Shown: in pieces, positions 52,978 through 63,037 of the stretch | How the letters are laid out: each line of letters begins with the position of its first letter | How positions within the stretch are numbered: position 1 is the first letter of the stretch | Assembly: GCF_000152625.1 (NCBI RefSeq) | Contig: NZ_CH724156.1 | Coordinates: 1,434,966-1,498,965, forward strand | Source of the DNA: Roseovarius nubinhibens ISM | GTDB taxonomy: Bacteria > Pseudomonadota > Alphaproteobacteria > Rhodobacterales > Rhodobacteraceae | DNA length: 64,000 bases | Reading direction: 5' to 3' | Notes under the pieces: generated by a model | The model's input: the letters and a program-made list of their open reading frames with translations, nothing else | Told to the model about the DNA's origin: nothing | The model's database searches: none | Position numbers and translations under genes: made by a program

Positions 52978-53620
52978 GTGATTTCTGGCGGCATGGGACC
53001 GGATTACAGATTTGAAGATGAGGCTATCGCGCAAGGGTTTGGCGTGGTGGCCGGGGTGGATGAGGTTGGGCGCGGGCCGTTGGCCGGGCCGGTGACGGCG
53101 GCGGCGGTGGTGCTGGATCCGGCGCGCATCCCGGCGGGGCTCAACGATTCCAAGGCGCTAACTCCGAAGCGGCGCGAGGCGCTCTTTGATGAGATCGCCG
53201 CGGTGGCGCATGTCTCGATCGCCCATGCCAGCGTCGAGGAAATCGACGAGATCAACATCTTGCGCGCCTCGCATCTGGCGATGGAGCGGGCGGTGGCGGG
53301 GCTGCCGGTCGCGGCGGGGTTCGCGCTTGTTGATGGCAATCTCTTGCCGCGCGATCTGCGCATCCCGGCGCGGGCGGTGATCAAGGGCGACGCATTATCT
53401 TTGTCGATTTCGGCGGCCTCAATTATGGCCAAAATATGTCGCGACCGGATCATGTGGGATTTGGCGCAACACTATCCGGGTTATGGCTGGGAGACCAACG
53501 CCGGATATCCGTCGAAAAGCCACAAGGAGGCGCTCCGAAATCTTGGTGTGACCCCTCATCATAGGCGTTCGTTCAAACCCGTCCACAATATCTTGTATCA
53601 AGACAATTTTGTAAGTGATT

Positions 53621-53622
<2 letters not shown>
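52978..53622 (+). CDS. rnhB: Ribonuclease HII
   Basis: RNase HII removes ribonucleotides from DNA. Catalytic acids are in [14 protein letters not shown], with [16 protein letters not shown] and SKSHKEAL. The longest frame starts at GTG 52978 (214 aa); ATG 52993 is an equally likely start, as neither has a strong ribosome-binding site. It is upstream of ccrM, a usual neighbour in alphaproteobacteria. Confidence 0.93.
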
Positions 53623-54828
<1,206 letters not shown>

Positions 54829-54898
54829 GCGACACCCCACACAAGAATACCAAGAACACCGCCGGTGCCTGTGGCCTGACACATGGCACTACCAACTG

Positions 54899-54925
54899 GC
54901 CCCGCCTCGATGGCGGGGCTTTTTT
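54899..54925 (+). terminator. Rho-independent terminator of ccrM
   Basis: GCCCCGCC and GGCGGGGC form a perfect 8-bp stem with loop TCGAT, followed by six T. It lies 71 bases after the ccrM stop. Confidence 0.9.
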
Positions 54926-55166
54926 GTTCTGGGGTGTTGTTGAGGGCGGGGCCCGTCCGCGGGGGGGGCGTTCGGGACCTGGGGTGGGGCAGTTTATCTG
55001 GCCGCGTCACGCTGTGGCGGCCTTGGGGTGGGACGGGGTCAAAGCGCCCGCCCGGGGGGCGGACGGGCGCTGCCCGGGCCGCGAGGCGGCTGATCCGGAC
55101 ATTGAGTGACCTCGCGCGGGGTGGATCGCCGTACCTCGGCACGGCGAGGCGCGGCTTTTGGTGGGC
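54926..55166. other. G-rich non-coding gap with a hairpin
   Basis: No supported ORF is present between the ccrM terminator and the convergent PACE gene. The stretch has several G-runs, including a run of eight near 54961. AGCGCCCG (55043-55050) pairs with CGGGCGCT (55064-55071) as a perfect 8-bp stem without a T tail, possibly a Rho-assisted end for the PACE transcript. Confidence 0.5.
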
Positions 55167-55589
55167 TCAGGCCGTCTGGCTGGGGATCGGGAAGATCACG
55201 TCATAGAGCCAGTTAAAGACGAAGGCGAAGACGAGGTAGAACACCACAAAGGCCGCGTCCATGACGAGGGCGGTCCAGAGCGTGACGCCGAGCTGCCAGG
55301 CGATGAAGGGCACAAAGGCCAGCAACAGCCCCAGCTCGAAGAGGATGGCGTGCAGGACGCGGATCGTCAGCGTTTTCTGAACCGAGCCGCGCAGGCGGAG
55401 CATGGCCCGATCAAAGAGCAGGTTGTAGAGATAGTTCCACGCCATCGCGATGGTCGCGCAGACCACGGCGACGAGCCCCATGTCATGCAGCGGCTGGTCA
55501 AAGAGCCAGGCGCCGAGCGGCGCGCTCAGCGCGAGGCCGAAGAGCTCGAACAGGATGGCGTGGCGGATACGGTCGTTGCGGGTGCGCAT
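55167..55589 (-). CDS. PACE-family multidrug/biocide efflux protein
   Basis: The 140-residue protein has four transmembrane segments in two repeated BTP-like halves (RIRHAILFELFGLALSAPLGAWL and RVLHAILFELGLLLAFVPFIAWQLG), each with the shared HAILFE motif. PACE members such as AceI export chlorhexidine and natural diamines. AGGAGA precedes the ATG. It is divergent from a LysR gene, the usual regulator arrangement for this family. Confidence 0.9.
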   Translation of the reverse strand: MRTRNDRIRHAILFELFGLALSAPLGAWLFDQPLHDMGLVAVVCATIAMAWNYLYNLLFDRAMLRLRGSVQKTLTIRVLHAILFELGLLLAFVPFIAWQLGVTLWTALVMDAAFVVFYLVFAFVFNWLYDVIFPIPSQTA

Positions 55590-55742
55590 GGCAGATCTCC
55601 TGTCACTCGGGCCGTCCCGAATCTAAAAACCCCGGGTTGCATGGGGCGGAGGTCGTCCTCGCATGGCGGGAATATATGTCTTGACGCGCGCAAGACAAGC
55701 CCGCGCGTGACGCGGGCCGCGCGGTCCTATACATCTCGGCCC

Positions 55743-56663
55743 ATGACCCGGTTTTCCAACATCAACACGCTTTTGGCCTTTGTCACCGTGGCCCGCGAGG
55801 GCAGCGTGTCGCGGGCGGCGGAGCTGCTCAACCTGACCCAGCCGGCGGTGAGCCAACAGCTTCGGCGGCTCAGCGAGGAGGTTGGTCTGCCGCTGTTCGA
55901 GCGCGAGGCGGCGGGGCTGCGGCTCACCGGGGATGGCGCGGCGCTCTTGCCCAAGGCGGAGCAGGTGATCGAAGCGATGGGGGCCTTTCGGCAGGCGGCC
56001 TGTCAGCGGTCGGATGTGGTGACCGGGCCGCTCCGGATCGGGACGATCATCGACCCGGAATTCATCCGGCTGGGGCAGCTCTTGGGGCGGATGCGGGCCG
56101 AGTTTCCGGGCATCGAGACCGAGCTCTCGCATGGGATCAGCGGCGAGATCATGGCGCGGCTCTTGCGGGGGCAGATCGACGCGGGCTTTGTCCTTGGCCC
56201 GCCGGGAGACGAGGCGGGGGCGATGGTGGATGAGACGGTGCATCTGGTGACGCTGGCCGCGTTTTCCTATCGCGTGGTGGCGCCGGCGGGCTGGCAGGCG
56301 CAGGTCGAGACGGCGGACTGGCCGGCGCTCGCGGCACTGCCCTGGATCGGCACGCCCGAGATGTCGGCGCATTATCAGCTCTTGCGGCGGATTTTCGAGG
56401 CGCGCGGTCTTGAACAGAATGTCGTGGCCCGGGTCGATCAGGAGGCGTCGATGATGGAGATGGTGCGTTCGGGCGTCGGGCTCAGCCTGTGCCGCGATGC
56501 GATCGCTCTCTATCAAAAGCAATCCTATGGCGTGGCGCTGGCGGGGCGGGTCGCGGTGCCGGCCTGTCTCTATCTGGCGCTGCCGGCGCGGCAAATCGAC
56601 AGCCCGGTGATGGCGGCGCTTCTCGGCCTCATGCGCGGCATCTGGCAGTTGCCGCGCGCTTAG
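55743..56663 (+). CDS. LysR-family regulator, divergent from PACE gene
   Basis: The 306-residue protein begins FSNINTLLAFVTVAREGSVSRAAELLNLTQPAVSQQLRRL, a LysR helix-turn-helix, followed by an effector domain with GPLRIGTIIDPEF. ATG 55743 fits the family; the open frame upstream runs over the PACE gene and is not coding. It likely controls the divergent efflux gene across the 153-bp gap. Confidence 0.9.
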   Translation: MTRFSNINTLLAFVTVAREGSVSRAAELLNLTQPAVSQQLRRLSEEVGLPLFEREAAGLRLTGDGAALLPKAEQVIEAMGAFRQAACQRSDVVTGPLRIGTIIDPEFIRLGQLLGRMRAEFPGIETELSHGISGEIMARLLRGQIDAGFVLGPPGDEAGAMVDETVHLVTLAAFSYRVVAPAGWQAQVETADWPALAALPWIGTPEMSAHYQLLRRIFEARGLEQNVVARVDQEASMMEMVRSGVGLSLCRDAIALYQKQSYGVALAGRVAVPACLYLALPARQIDSPVMAALLGLMRGIWQLPRA

Positions 56664-56668
56664 CGCTC

Positions 56669-57802
56669 TTAGCGGGGCGGCGGGTTCGTCGCCTTGTTAT
56701 AGGGTTTCCAGTCGCTGATTTCCGGGTAGTACATCTGCCGCCAGCGGCGCACCCGCGGGTTCATGCTGCGCCGCCAGAGCGGCGGCACCATCGCCACCAT
56801 AGTCATCATCGGATAGCCATGCGGCAGCTGCGGCGCCTCGCTTGCGGCATAGTTTTGCAACAGCGGAAAGCGGCGGTCGGGCTTGTAATGATGGTCCGAA
56901 TGGCGCTGCAGGTTGATCAAGAGCCAGTTCGACGCCTTATGCGCGGCGTTCCAGCTGTGACGCGGTTTGACATGTTCATAGCGGCCATCGCCCAGATGTT
57001 TCCGGGTCAGCCCGTAATGTTCGATGTAATTGACCAGCTCGAGCTGCCAGATGGCGACGAAGGCCTGCCACAGGAAGAGCCCGAGCCCGACCCAGCCGCC
57101 GAGGCCGATGGCCAGAAGCAGCAGATAGGCCTGCAGCCCCCAGTAGCGCAGGAACGGGTTCGACCGATGCCACCAGCCGTGGCCGCGCCGCGCCAGCATC
57201 GCCTGTTCCGCGCCGAGCGCCGAGGCATAGCATTCGCGCAGCACGCGCGGGAAGAAGCGGTGAAACCCCTCGTTATAGCGCGCGGTCACCGGGTCGCGGG
57301 GTGTGGCCACATAGCGGTGATGCACCAGAAGATGTTCCGAGCGGAAATGCGAATAGAGCACCATGGCGAGCAAAGCGTCGCCAAGGAATCGCTCGCCGCG
57401 CGGGCGCTGATGCATGAGCTCGTGGCTGTAGTTGATCCCCACCGTGCCGGTGATCACGCCGACGCCAAAAAAGAGCACGATCTTTTCCAGCGCGCTCAGG
57501 TGATCGGCCCCCGAGACATACCAGATCATCCAGAACAGCAGGATGAACTGCACCGGCGGCCAGATCAGCGTGATGGCGCGATACCATGTCAGCGCGTCTT
57601 CGGGCGTGTCGGGATCGGCGTTCTCGAGGTTGAGCCCGGTGAGCGCGTCGAGAAAGGAAAAGAGATACCAGGTCGCCAGCGGCAAGAGCACCACGGTCCA
57701 GCCCCCGGCCATGGCCCCCCAGAGCGCCAGCGGTACGAGCGCCAGCGACGACCAGAAGGGCAGGGCAGCGTGGAACTGTTGGCGGAGCGGGGTCACGGAC
57801 AT
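56669..57802 (-). CDS. alkB: AlkB-type membrane alkane 1-monooxygenase
   Basis: The protein of about 377 residues has six hydrophobic segments and the four His-rich boxes of integral-membrane di-iron hydroxylases: SHELMHQ, HLLVHHRY, EHYGL and RHSDHHYK. It would hydroxylate the terminal carbon of alkanes. No rubredoxin or rubredoxin reductase is nearby, so electrons must come from elsewhere. ATG 57802 is preferred over TTG 57808. It is convergent with the LysR gene. Confidence 0.92.
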   Translation of the reverse strand: MSVTPLRQQFHAALPFWSSLALVPLALWGAMAGGWTVVLLPLATWYLFSFLDALTGLNLENADPDTPEDALTWYRAITLIWPPVQFILLFWMIWYVSGADHLSALEKIVLFFGVGVITGTVGINYSHELMHQRPRGERFLGDALLAMVLYSHFRSEHLLVHHRYVATPRDPVTARYNEGFHRFFPRVLRECYASALGAEQAMLARRGHGWWHRSNPFLRYWGLQAYLLLLAIGLGGWVGLGLFLWQAFVAIWQLELVNYIEHYGLTRKHLGDGRYEHVKPRHSWNAAHKASNWLLINLQRHSDHHYKPDRRFPLLQNYAASEAPQLPHGYPMMTMVAMVPPLWRRSMNPRVRRWRQMYYPEISDWKPYNKATNPPPR

Positions 57803-57841
57803 GGGCAACTCTCGGGCAAATAATCGCTGTCGCGGGCCACG

Positions 57842-58903
57842 TTACAGCATTTCGCGCAATCTGCCATGGGCGAGGTCATGGACTTTGCGCATGACGGTGG
57901 GGAGGCTCGCCGGGCGGTAGCTGTGGCGCGGGTGGAACGCGCCGCGCCGGGGGGCGGCATTGCCGCCGACCTGCGCCACCATGATGCGCAGGCGCAGGTG
58001 GAAATGGGTGAAGGTGTGGCGCGCCTCTTCACCGAGATCCTGCCACTCGGCCTCGAGCGGCGGATCGGGCTCCGGCGTCTCGGACCAGTCGGAGCCGGGA
58101 AAGCCGAGCATACCGCCCAAGAGGCCCTTGTCGGGGCGGGTTTCGAGCAGGATCGCGCCATCGTCGCGTTGCGCCACATAGGCGATGCCGAGCCGCGTGG
58201 GTTTCGGCTTTTTCGGGCTTTTGCGGGGCAGATCGGCCATGGTCCCCGCCGCGCGGGCGGCGCAGGGGGCGCGCCAGGGGCAGATGCCGCAGGCCGGGCT
58301 GCGCGGGGTGCAGATCGTCGCGCCGAGATCCATCACCGCCTGGGCATAATCGCCGGGGCGGGTCTGCGGCGTCAGCGCATCGGCGAGCGCGGTCAGCGCC
58401 GGTTTTGCCTCGGGCAGCGGCGTGTGCAGATCGTGGAGCCGCGCCATCACCCGTTCGACATTGCCGTCGACCACGGTTTCCGGCAGGTCATAAGCGATGG
58501 CCGAGATCGCCGCCGAGGTATAGGGGCCGATGCCGGGCAGCGCCTGCAGGCCGGCGCGGGTCTGCGGAAAACGCCCGCCATGATCGGCGACCACAGCCCG
58601 CGCGCATTTGAGCAGGTTGCGGGCGCGCGCGTAATAGCCGAGCCCCGCCCATTCGGCCATGACATCGGCATCCTCGGCCGCGGCCAGCGCCGCCACATCG
58701 GGCCAGAGCGTGGTGAACCTCTCGAAATAGGATTTCACGGCGGCGACGGTCGTTTGCTGCAGCATGATCTCGGAGAGCCAGATGCGATAGGGATCGGGGC
58801 GCACCCCTGCGGAGCGGTCGGCGGGCGACACCCGCCATGGCAGATCGCGGGCATGGGCATCATACCAGTCGAGCAGATCCCCCGGCTGAGCGGTTTCACG
58901 CAT
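57842..58903 (-). CDS. mutY: A/G-specific adenine glycosylase
   Basis: The 353-residue protein removes adenine opposite 8-oxoguanine. It has IMLQQTTVAAVKSYFERF, the helix-hairpin-helix LPGIGPYTSAAI with the catalytic Asp in ETVVDGNVERV, a 4Fe-4S cluster site C-x6-C-x2-C-x5-C (CTPRSPACGICPWRAPC), and a C-terminal NUDIX-like 8-oxoG-recognition domain. ATG 58903 is the family start. Confidence 0.95.
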   Translation of the reverse strand: MRETAQPGDLLDWYDAHARDLPWRVSPADRSAGVRPDPYRIWLSEIMLQQTTVAAVKSYFERFTTLWPDVAALAAAEDADVMAEWAGLGYYARARNLLKCARAVVADHGGRFPQTRAGLQALPGIGPYTSAAISAIAYDLPETVVDGNVERVMARLHDLHTPLPEAKPALTALADALTPQTRPGDYAQAVMDLGATICTPRSPACGICPWRAPCAARAAGTMADLPRKSPKKPKPTRLGIAYVAQRDDGAILLETRPDKGLLGGMLGFPGSDWSETPEPDPPLEAEWQDLGEEARHTFTHFHLRLRIMVAQVGGNAAPRRGAFHPRHSYRPASLPTVMRKVHDLAHGRLREML

Positions 58904-58984
58904 GTTTGACCTCGGCTTTGTCACTATGGGGTGGCACCCCTGCGGTTCTTGCCTAGTATATGGCCCGAGATCAGGGGAGCGTCC

Positions 58985-59491
58985 ATGACCGGAGGCAAAT
59001 CGACCACACGCGGGTTCAAACGGACCTCGACGCTGTTGCAGGCGCGTATACAGCGCGCCTCGGAAAGCCGTGGCTTTGCCCAATCGCGCCTCCTGACCCG
59101 CTGGGCCGAGATCGCTGGCGAAGAGGTGGCGCGGATCGCGCGGCCTGTCGAAGTGTCCTATGGGCGGCAAGGGTTTGGCGCGACGCTGACCCTGCTGACC
59201 ACCGGGGCGCAGGCGCCGATGCTCGAGATGCAAAAAGAGCAGCTTCGCGAGAAGGTCAACGCGGTCTATGGCTATAACGCCATTGCCCGCATCCGCATCA
59301 CCCAGACCGCGCCCACCGGCTTTGCCGAGGGGCAGGTCGCCTTTGAGCCCGCCCCCAAGCCCGACAAGCCGCAGCCCGGACCGGAGCAGCGCGCAGAAGC
59401 GGCGACATTGGTGGGCGAGATCGGTGACAGCGCCCTCAAACAGGCGCTGGACGCGCTGGGGGCCAATATCCTATCCAAACGCAAAACGTGA
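58985..59491 (+). CDS. DciA-like DUF721 protein
   Basis: The 168-residue protein has a KH-like DUF721 domain: SRLLTRWAEIAGEEVARIARPVEV, then LTLLTTGAQAPMLEMQKEQLREKVNAVYG. The DUF721 group includes DciA, the ancestral DnaB loader. ATG 58985 lies after GGGAG. It is divergent from mutY and 16 bases upstream of the DsbA-like gene. Confidence 0.8.
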   Translation: MTGGKSTTRGFKRTSTLLQARIQRASESRGFAQSRLLTRWAEIAGEEVARIARPVEVSYGRQGFGATLTLLTTGAQAPMLEMQKEQLREKVNAVYGYNAIARIRITQTAPTGFAEGQVAFEPAPKPDKPQPGPEQRAEAATLVGEIGDSALKQALDALGANILSKRKT

Positions 59492-59507
59492 TCCGAAAGG
59501 GATTTTC

Positions 59508-60503
59508 ATGAACAAGACGAGCGCAATCGGGGCAACCGCCCTTGTTATCGGGCTGGGCGCTGCCTTTGTCGGCGGCACGAACGGAGTGGCACAGGCCGCT
59601 GAAGAGGTGAGCAGCACAAGTGAAGCGACCGCTGAAGCAACGGCTGAGACCTCGACGGAAAGCACCGTCGAGGCGGTGACCGGCGCGGTGGTTGAGGCCG
59701 CAGAGAGCGCGACCGAGACCGTGACCGAAGCCGCCAGCGAGGCCGCCGAGGCGGCGGGCGACGCGGTGGAGAGCGCCGTAGAGGCAGTGACCGGGACCGA
59801 GGCGGAGGCCACGACAGAGGAAGCTGCGACCGAAGAGGCGGCGTCCGAAGAAGCGACCACAGAGGGTGCCACCGCCGAGGCAGAGGCGAGCGCAGAGGCC
59901 AGCACTGAGGCGAGCACAGAGGCCAGCACCGAGACCGAAGCCACCGCCACGGCGGACGAGGCCGAGACCGATGAGAACGGCATCGTCGAAATGGTGCTTG
60001 GCAATGAAGACGCCAAGGTGACGGTGATGGAATACGCCTCCTTCACCTGCCCGCATTGCGCCAGCTTCCACGAAAACCAGTTCAAGCAGCTCAAGGCCGA
60101 TTACATCGACACCGGCAAGATCCGTTTCGTCTATCGGGACGTCTATTTCGACCGCTACGGTCTCTGGGCCGCGATGGTCGCGCGCTGTGAAGGGCCGTCG
60201 AAATTCTTTGGCATTTCCAATCTTCTCTACGAGCAGCAGCGCGAGTGGATGGACACGCAAGACCCGGTCAAGACCTCGGAGAACCTGCGCCGTCTGGGCC
60301 GGATTGCCGGGCTTGATGGCGACAAGCTCACCGCCTGTCTCGAAGATGAGGACAAGGCGCGGGCGCTGGTGTCCTGGTGGCAGGAAAACAGCGAGGCGGA
60401 TGACATCAGCTCGACCCCGACGCTGCTCATCAATGGCGAGTCGCATGGCAACATGAACTATGCCGACCTCAAAGAGCTCATCGAGGCGGAGCTGGCCGAA
60501 TGA
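59508..60503 (+). CDS. DsbA-like thiol oxidoreductase with long acidic linker
   Basis: The 331-residue exported protein has a signal peptide (ends near AQA, residue 29), then about 125 residues (30-154) made almost only of Ala, Glu, Thr, Ser and Val with no Lys or Arg, then a DsbA/DsbG-type thioredoxin fold with CPHC at 181-184 and a cis-Pro in SSTPTLLING. It may form or shuffle disulfides in the periplasm. The linker could extend the domain from a membrane or wall anchor. Stop and next start overlap (ATGA). Confidence 0.88.
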   Translation: MNKTSAIGATALVIGLGAAFVGGTNGVAQAAEEVSSTSEATAEATAETSTESTVEAVTGAVVEAAESATETVTEAASEAAEAAGDAVESAVEAVTGTEAEATTEEAATEEAASEEATTEGATAEAEASAEASTEASTEASTETEATATADEAETDENGIVEMVLGNEDAKVTVMEYASFTCPHCASFHENQFKQLKADYIDTGKIRFVYRDVYFDRYGLWAAMVARCEGPSKFFGISNLLYEQQREWMDTQDPVKTSENLRRLGRIAGLDGDKLTACLEDEDKARALVSWWQENSEADDISSTPTLLINGESHGNMNYADLKELIEAELAE

Positions 60504-61606
60504 CCAGCCCGCTGGATGGTTTGAAAGTCATTGAACTGGCACGCATTCTGGCCGGCCCCTGGGCCGGTCAGACGCTGTCGGATCTGGGCGCGGATGTGAT
60601 CAAGGTCGAGAGCCCGGCGGGGGATGACACCCGCAATTGGGGCCCGCCCTTTATCGAGCGTGAGGACGACCGCAGCGCCGCCTATTTCCACGGCTGCAAC
60701 CGGGGCAAGACCAGCGTTGCGGTGGATTTCCGCACCGAAGAGGGCCAGGCTCAGGTCCGCGAGATGGTCCGCGACGCCGATATTCTCATCGAGAATTTCA
60801 AGGTCGGCGGGCTCGAGAAATACGGGCTCGACTATGCCAGCCTGCGCGAAATCAACCCGCGGCTGATCTATTGTTCGATCACCGGCTTTGGGCAGGATGG
60901 GCCTTATGCGCATCGTGCGGGCTATGATTACATCATTCAGGGCATGTCTGGGCTGATGTCGATCACCGGCGATCCGGCGGGGCAGCCGCAGAAGGTTGGC
61001 GTGGCGATCACCGATGTCTTTACCGGGGTCTATGCCACCACCGCGATCCTTGCCGCGCTGCATCAGCGTGAGCGCACCGGCGAGGGGCAACAGATCGATA
61101 TGGCGCTGCTCGATGTGGCGGTGGCGGTCACGGCCAATCAGGCGATGAACTACCTGTCCACCGGCGATGCGCCGCAGCGGATGGGCAATTATCATCCCAA
61201 CCTGTCGCCCTATCAGGTGTTCGACTGCTCGGACGGGCATATCATCATCGCCACCGGAAATGACCCGCAATATCAACGGCTTTGCGACCTTTTGGGCCTG
61301 CCCGAGCTGGCGCAGGCGCCGGAATACCTCACCAATGCCGACCGGGTGAAGAACCGCGAGGCGCTGACCGCGCGGCTCAATGCCGCCTCGGCGCGCTATA
61401 GCAAGGCGGCGCTTCTGGCGGCCTGCGAGGCGCAGGGCGTGCCGGCGGGGCCGATCAACGATATGGACGAGGTGTTTGCCGACCCGCAAGTGCAGGCCCG
61501 TGGCATGCGCATCGACCCCGAAGGGGTGCCCGGCGTGCGGGCGCCGATGAGCTTTTCGGCGGCCGAGCTCAAGCTCGACCGGGCGTCGCCGAAGCTCGGC
61601 AAATAA
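60500..61606 (+). CDS. CaiB/BaiF-type CoA-transferase
   Basis: The 368-residue family III CoA-transferase has ARILAGPWAGQTLSDLGADVIKVE, FRTEEGQAQVREMV and the catalytic Asp region VGVAITDVFTGVY (about 169). It moves CoA between carboxylic acids without a covalent thioester to Cys. Substrate unknown. It overlaps the DsbA-like gene by 4 bases, an odd partnership in function. Confidence 0.9.
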   Translation: MTSPLDGLKVIELARILAGPWAGQTLSDLGADVIKVESPAGDDTRNWGPPFIEREDDRSAAYFHGCNRGKTSVAVDFRTEEGQAQVREMVRDADILIENFKVGGLEKYGLDYASLREINPRLIYCSITGFGQDGPYAHRAGYDYIIQGMSGLMSITGDPAGQPQKVGVAITDVFTGVYATTAILAALHQRERTGEGQQIDMALLDVAVAVTANQAMNYLSTGDAPQRMGNYHPNLSPYQVFDCSDGHIIIATGNDPQYQRLCDLLGLPELAQAPEYLTNADRVKNREALTARLNAASARYSKAALLAACEAQGVPAGPINDMDEVFADPQVQARGMRIDPEGVPGVRAPMSFSAAELKLDRASPKLGK

Positions 61607-61633
61607 CAGAGACTAATTCAGCCGAAAACGTGC

Positions 61634-61662
61634 AAAAAAGGGGCGGGAGGACCGCCCCTTTT
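61634..61662. terminator. Bidirectional terminator between convergent genes
   Basis: AAAAGGGGCGG and CCGCCCCTTTT form a perfect 11-bp stem with loop GAGGA, and T-runs follow on both strands. It serves the CoA-transferase gene and the cysteine-desulfurase-like gene. Confidence 0.88.
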
Positions 61663-61670
61663 CATATGTT

Positions 61671-61707
61671 CGGTATCGCGTCGGTAAAGCGACGGTATCG
61701 CGTCAGT
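61671..61707. repeat. 11-bp tandem repeat array at a gene end
   Basis: Units CGGTATCGCGT (61671), CGGTAAAGCGA (61682) and CGGTATCGCGT (61693) are followed by CAGT. The last base of unit three and the CAG overlap the minus-strand stop codon of the next gene. The array has the same form as the one at 37032. Confidence 0.65.
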
Positions 61708-62968
61708 CCAGCAAATCCTTGATCACCGAGAGCAGCTGGGCCACTTCGGCCTCGGTGTTGTAGTGGCAGAGCGAGATGCGGATCGCGTCGGGCAGGCCGA
61801 GCGGGTCGAGCACATTGCCGCTGTAATGGTCGGCCTTGCGGGTGTGGGTGCGAATGCCGTTCTCGTTGAGCCGGGTCACCACCTCGGGCGAGGGGATGCC
61901 GTCGATGGCGATGCAGACCAGCCCTTCGCGGGCGGCGTTGTCGGCGCCGCCGATGATCGTCACGCGCTCCATCTCGGCGAGGCCGGGCAGGTTGCCGGTG
62001 CCGTGGATCATCGCGTTGGTGAGATGGGTTTCATAGTCGTGGATGGCGCGGCCGGCGGCCTCGATCCGGGCGCGGGGGTCGGTCTCGTCCGAGACCTCGC
62101 CGCCGAGCCAGTCGAAATAGGCCACCACATCGGACATGGTCGCATAGGAGCCGGTGTCGCGGGTGCCGAACTCCCACCCCGTGGCGGGCGCGTCGATCAG
62201 CATGTCATGCGGCATGGTCGACAGCCGATCGGAAATCCAGGCGATGCCATAGCCGTGACGGGCAAAGACCTTGTAGGGCGAGATCGCATAGCCATCGACG
62301 CCATAGCTGTCGATGTCGAGCTGACCATGGGCGGCGTGTTGAATGCCGTCGACGATGATGATCGCCTCGGGGGCCACATCGCGGATCGCGGCGGCGATAC
62401 CGGCCACATCCATGCCCATGCCGGTGACCGGCGAGGCGTGCAGGATGGTGGCGACGCGCACGTCGGGGGTCAGGTGTTCGCGATAGGCCTCGGCGGTGAC
62501 GATGCCAGTGGCGTCATCATGGGGCACGTTGACATAGTCGAGACCGGCAATCTCGGCCCAGCGCCGGGCGGCGCTGCGCGAGGCGGGGTGTTCGATGGAG
62601 GAGCCGATGATCTTGGCGCCTTTGGGCGCGTTGACACAGGCGGTGCGGATCATCCGAAACAAAAGCTCGGTGCCGGATTCGCCGGCAAAGAACTGACCCG
62701 AAGAGGTGTTCATCAGCACCGACATATCGGCGCGGGCGCGGTTGATCACATCGACGAGCGCGTGGCTTGCCGGGTTGTCGCGGCCCTGGTTGTCGGGGAT
62801 GGCGGCAAAGCGTGCCGACGTGTCCACCACCGATTTGAGGGTCAGCGCCCCGCCGGCGTTTTCAAAAAAGACGCGCGGGCCCTGAAACGGGCAGCTGTCG
62901 ACATGGGCAAAGCGATCGCGGATCGCGGCAAGAAGCTCGGGGCGGGTCTGGATCATTCGGTACACCAT
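61703..62968 (-). CDS. Cysteine desulfurase-like class V aminotransferase
   Basis: The protein of about 421 residues has an FFENAGGALTLKSVV start, GSSIEHPASRSAARRWAE, IVDGIQHAAHGQLDID and the PLP lysine in AISPYKVFARHGYG. It belongs to the cysteine-desulfurase-like branch, distinct from IscS/SufS, with unknown substrate. Possible starts are TTG 62977, ATG 62968 and ATG 62956; none has a strong ribosome-binding site. Likely a PLP-dependent lyase. Confidence 0.82.
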   Translation of the reverse strand: MVYRMIQTRPELLAAIRDRFAHVDSCPFQGPRVFFENAGGALTLKSVVDTSARFAAIPDNQGRDNPASHALVDVINRARADMSVLMNTSSGQFFAGESGTELLFRMIRTACVNAPKGAKIIGSSIEHPASRSAARRWAEIAGLDYVNVPHDDATGIVTAEAYREHLTPDVRVATILHASPVTGMGMDVAGIAAAIRDVAPEAIIIVDGIQHAAHGQLDIDSYGVDGYAISPYKVFARHGYGIAWISDRLSTMPHDMLIDAPATGWEFGTRDTGSYATMSDVVAYFDWLGGEVSDETDPRARIEAAGRAIHDYETHLTNAMIHGTGNLPGLAEMERVTIIGGADNAAREGLVCIAIDGIPSPEVVTRLNENGIRTHTRKADHYSGNVLDPLGLPDAIRISLCHYNTEAEVAQLLSVIKDLLD

Positions 62969-63037
62969 TGTATGCAATGAAGGTTAGGGACGGGTTACGC
63001 CCGGATTTGGATTGGCGCAATGGCCAAAGTGTTACTG

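Noticed and set aside
54930-55166. Possible small gene in the G-rich gap after ccrM
   Set aside because: Open frames there have no ribosome-binding site and codon use is dominated by G-runs; no protein-like segment was found.
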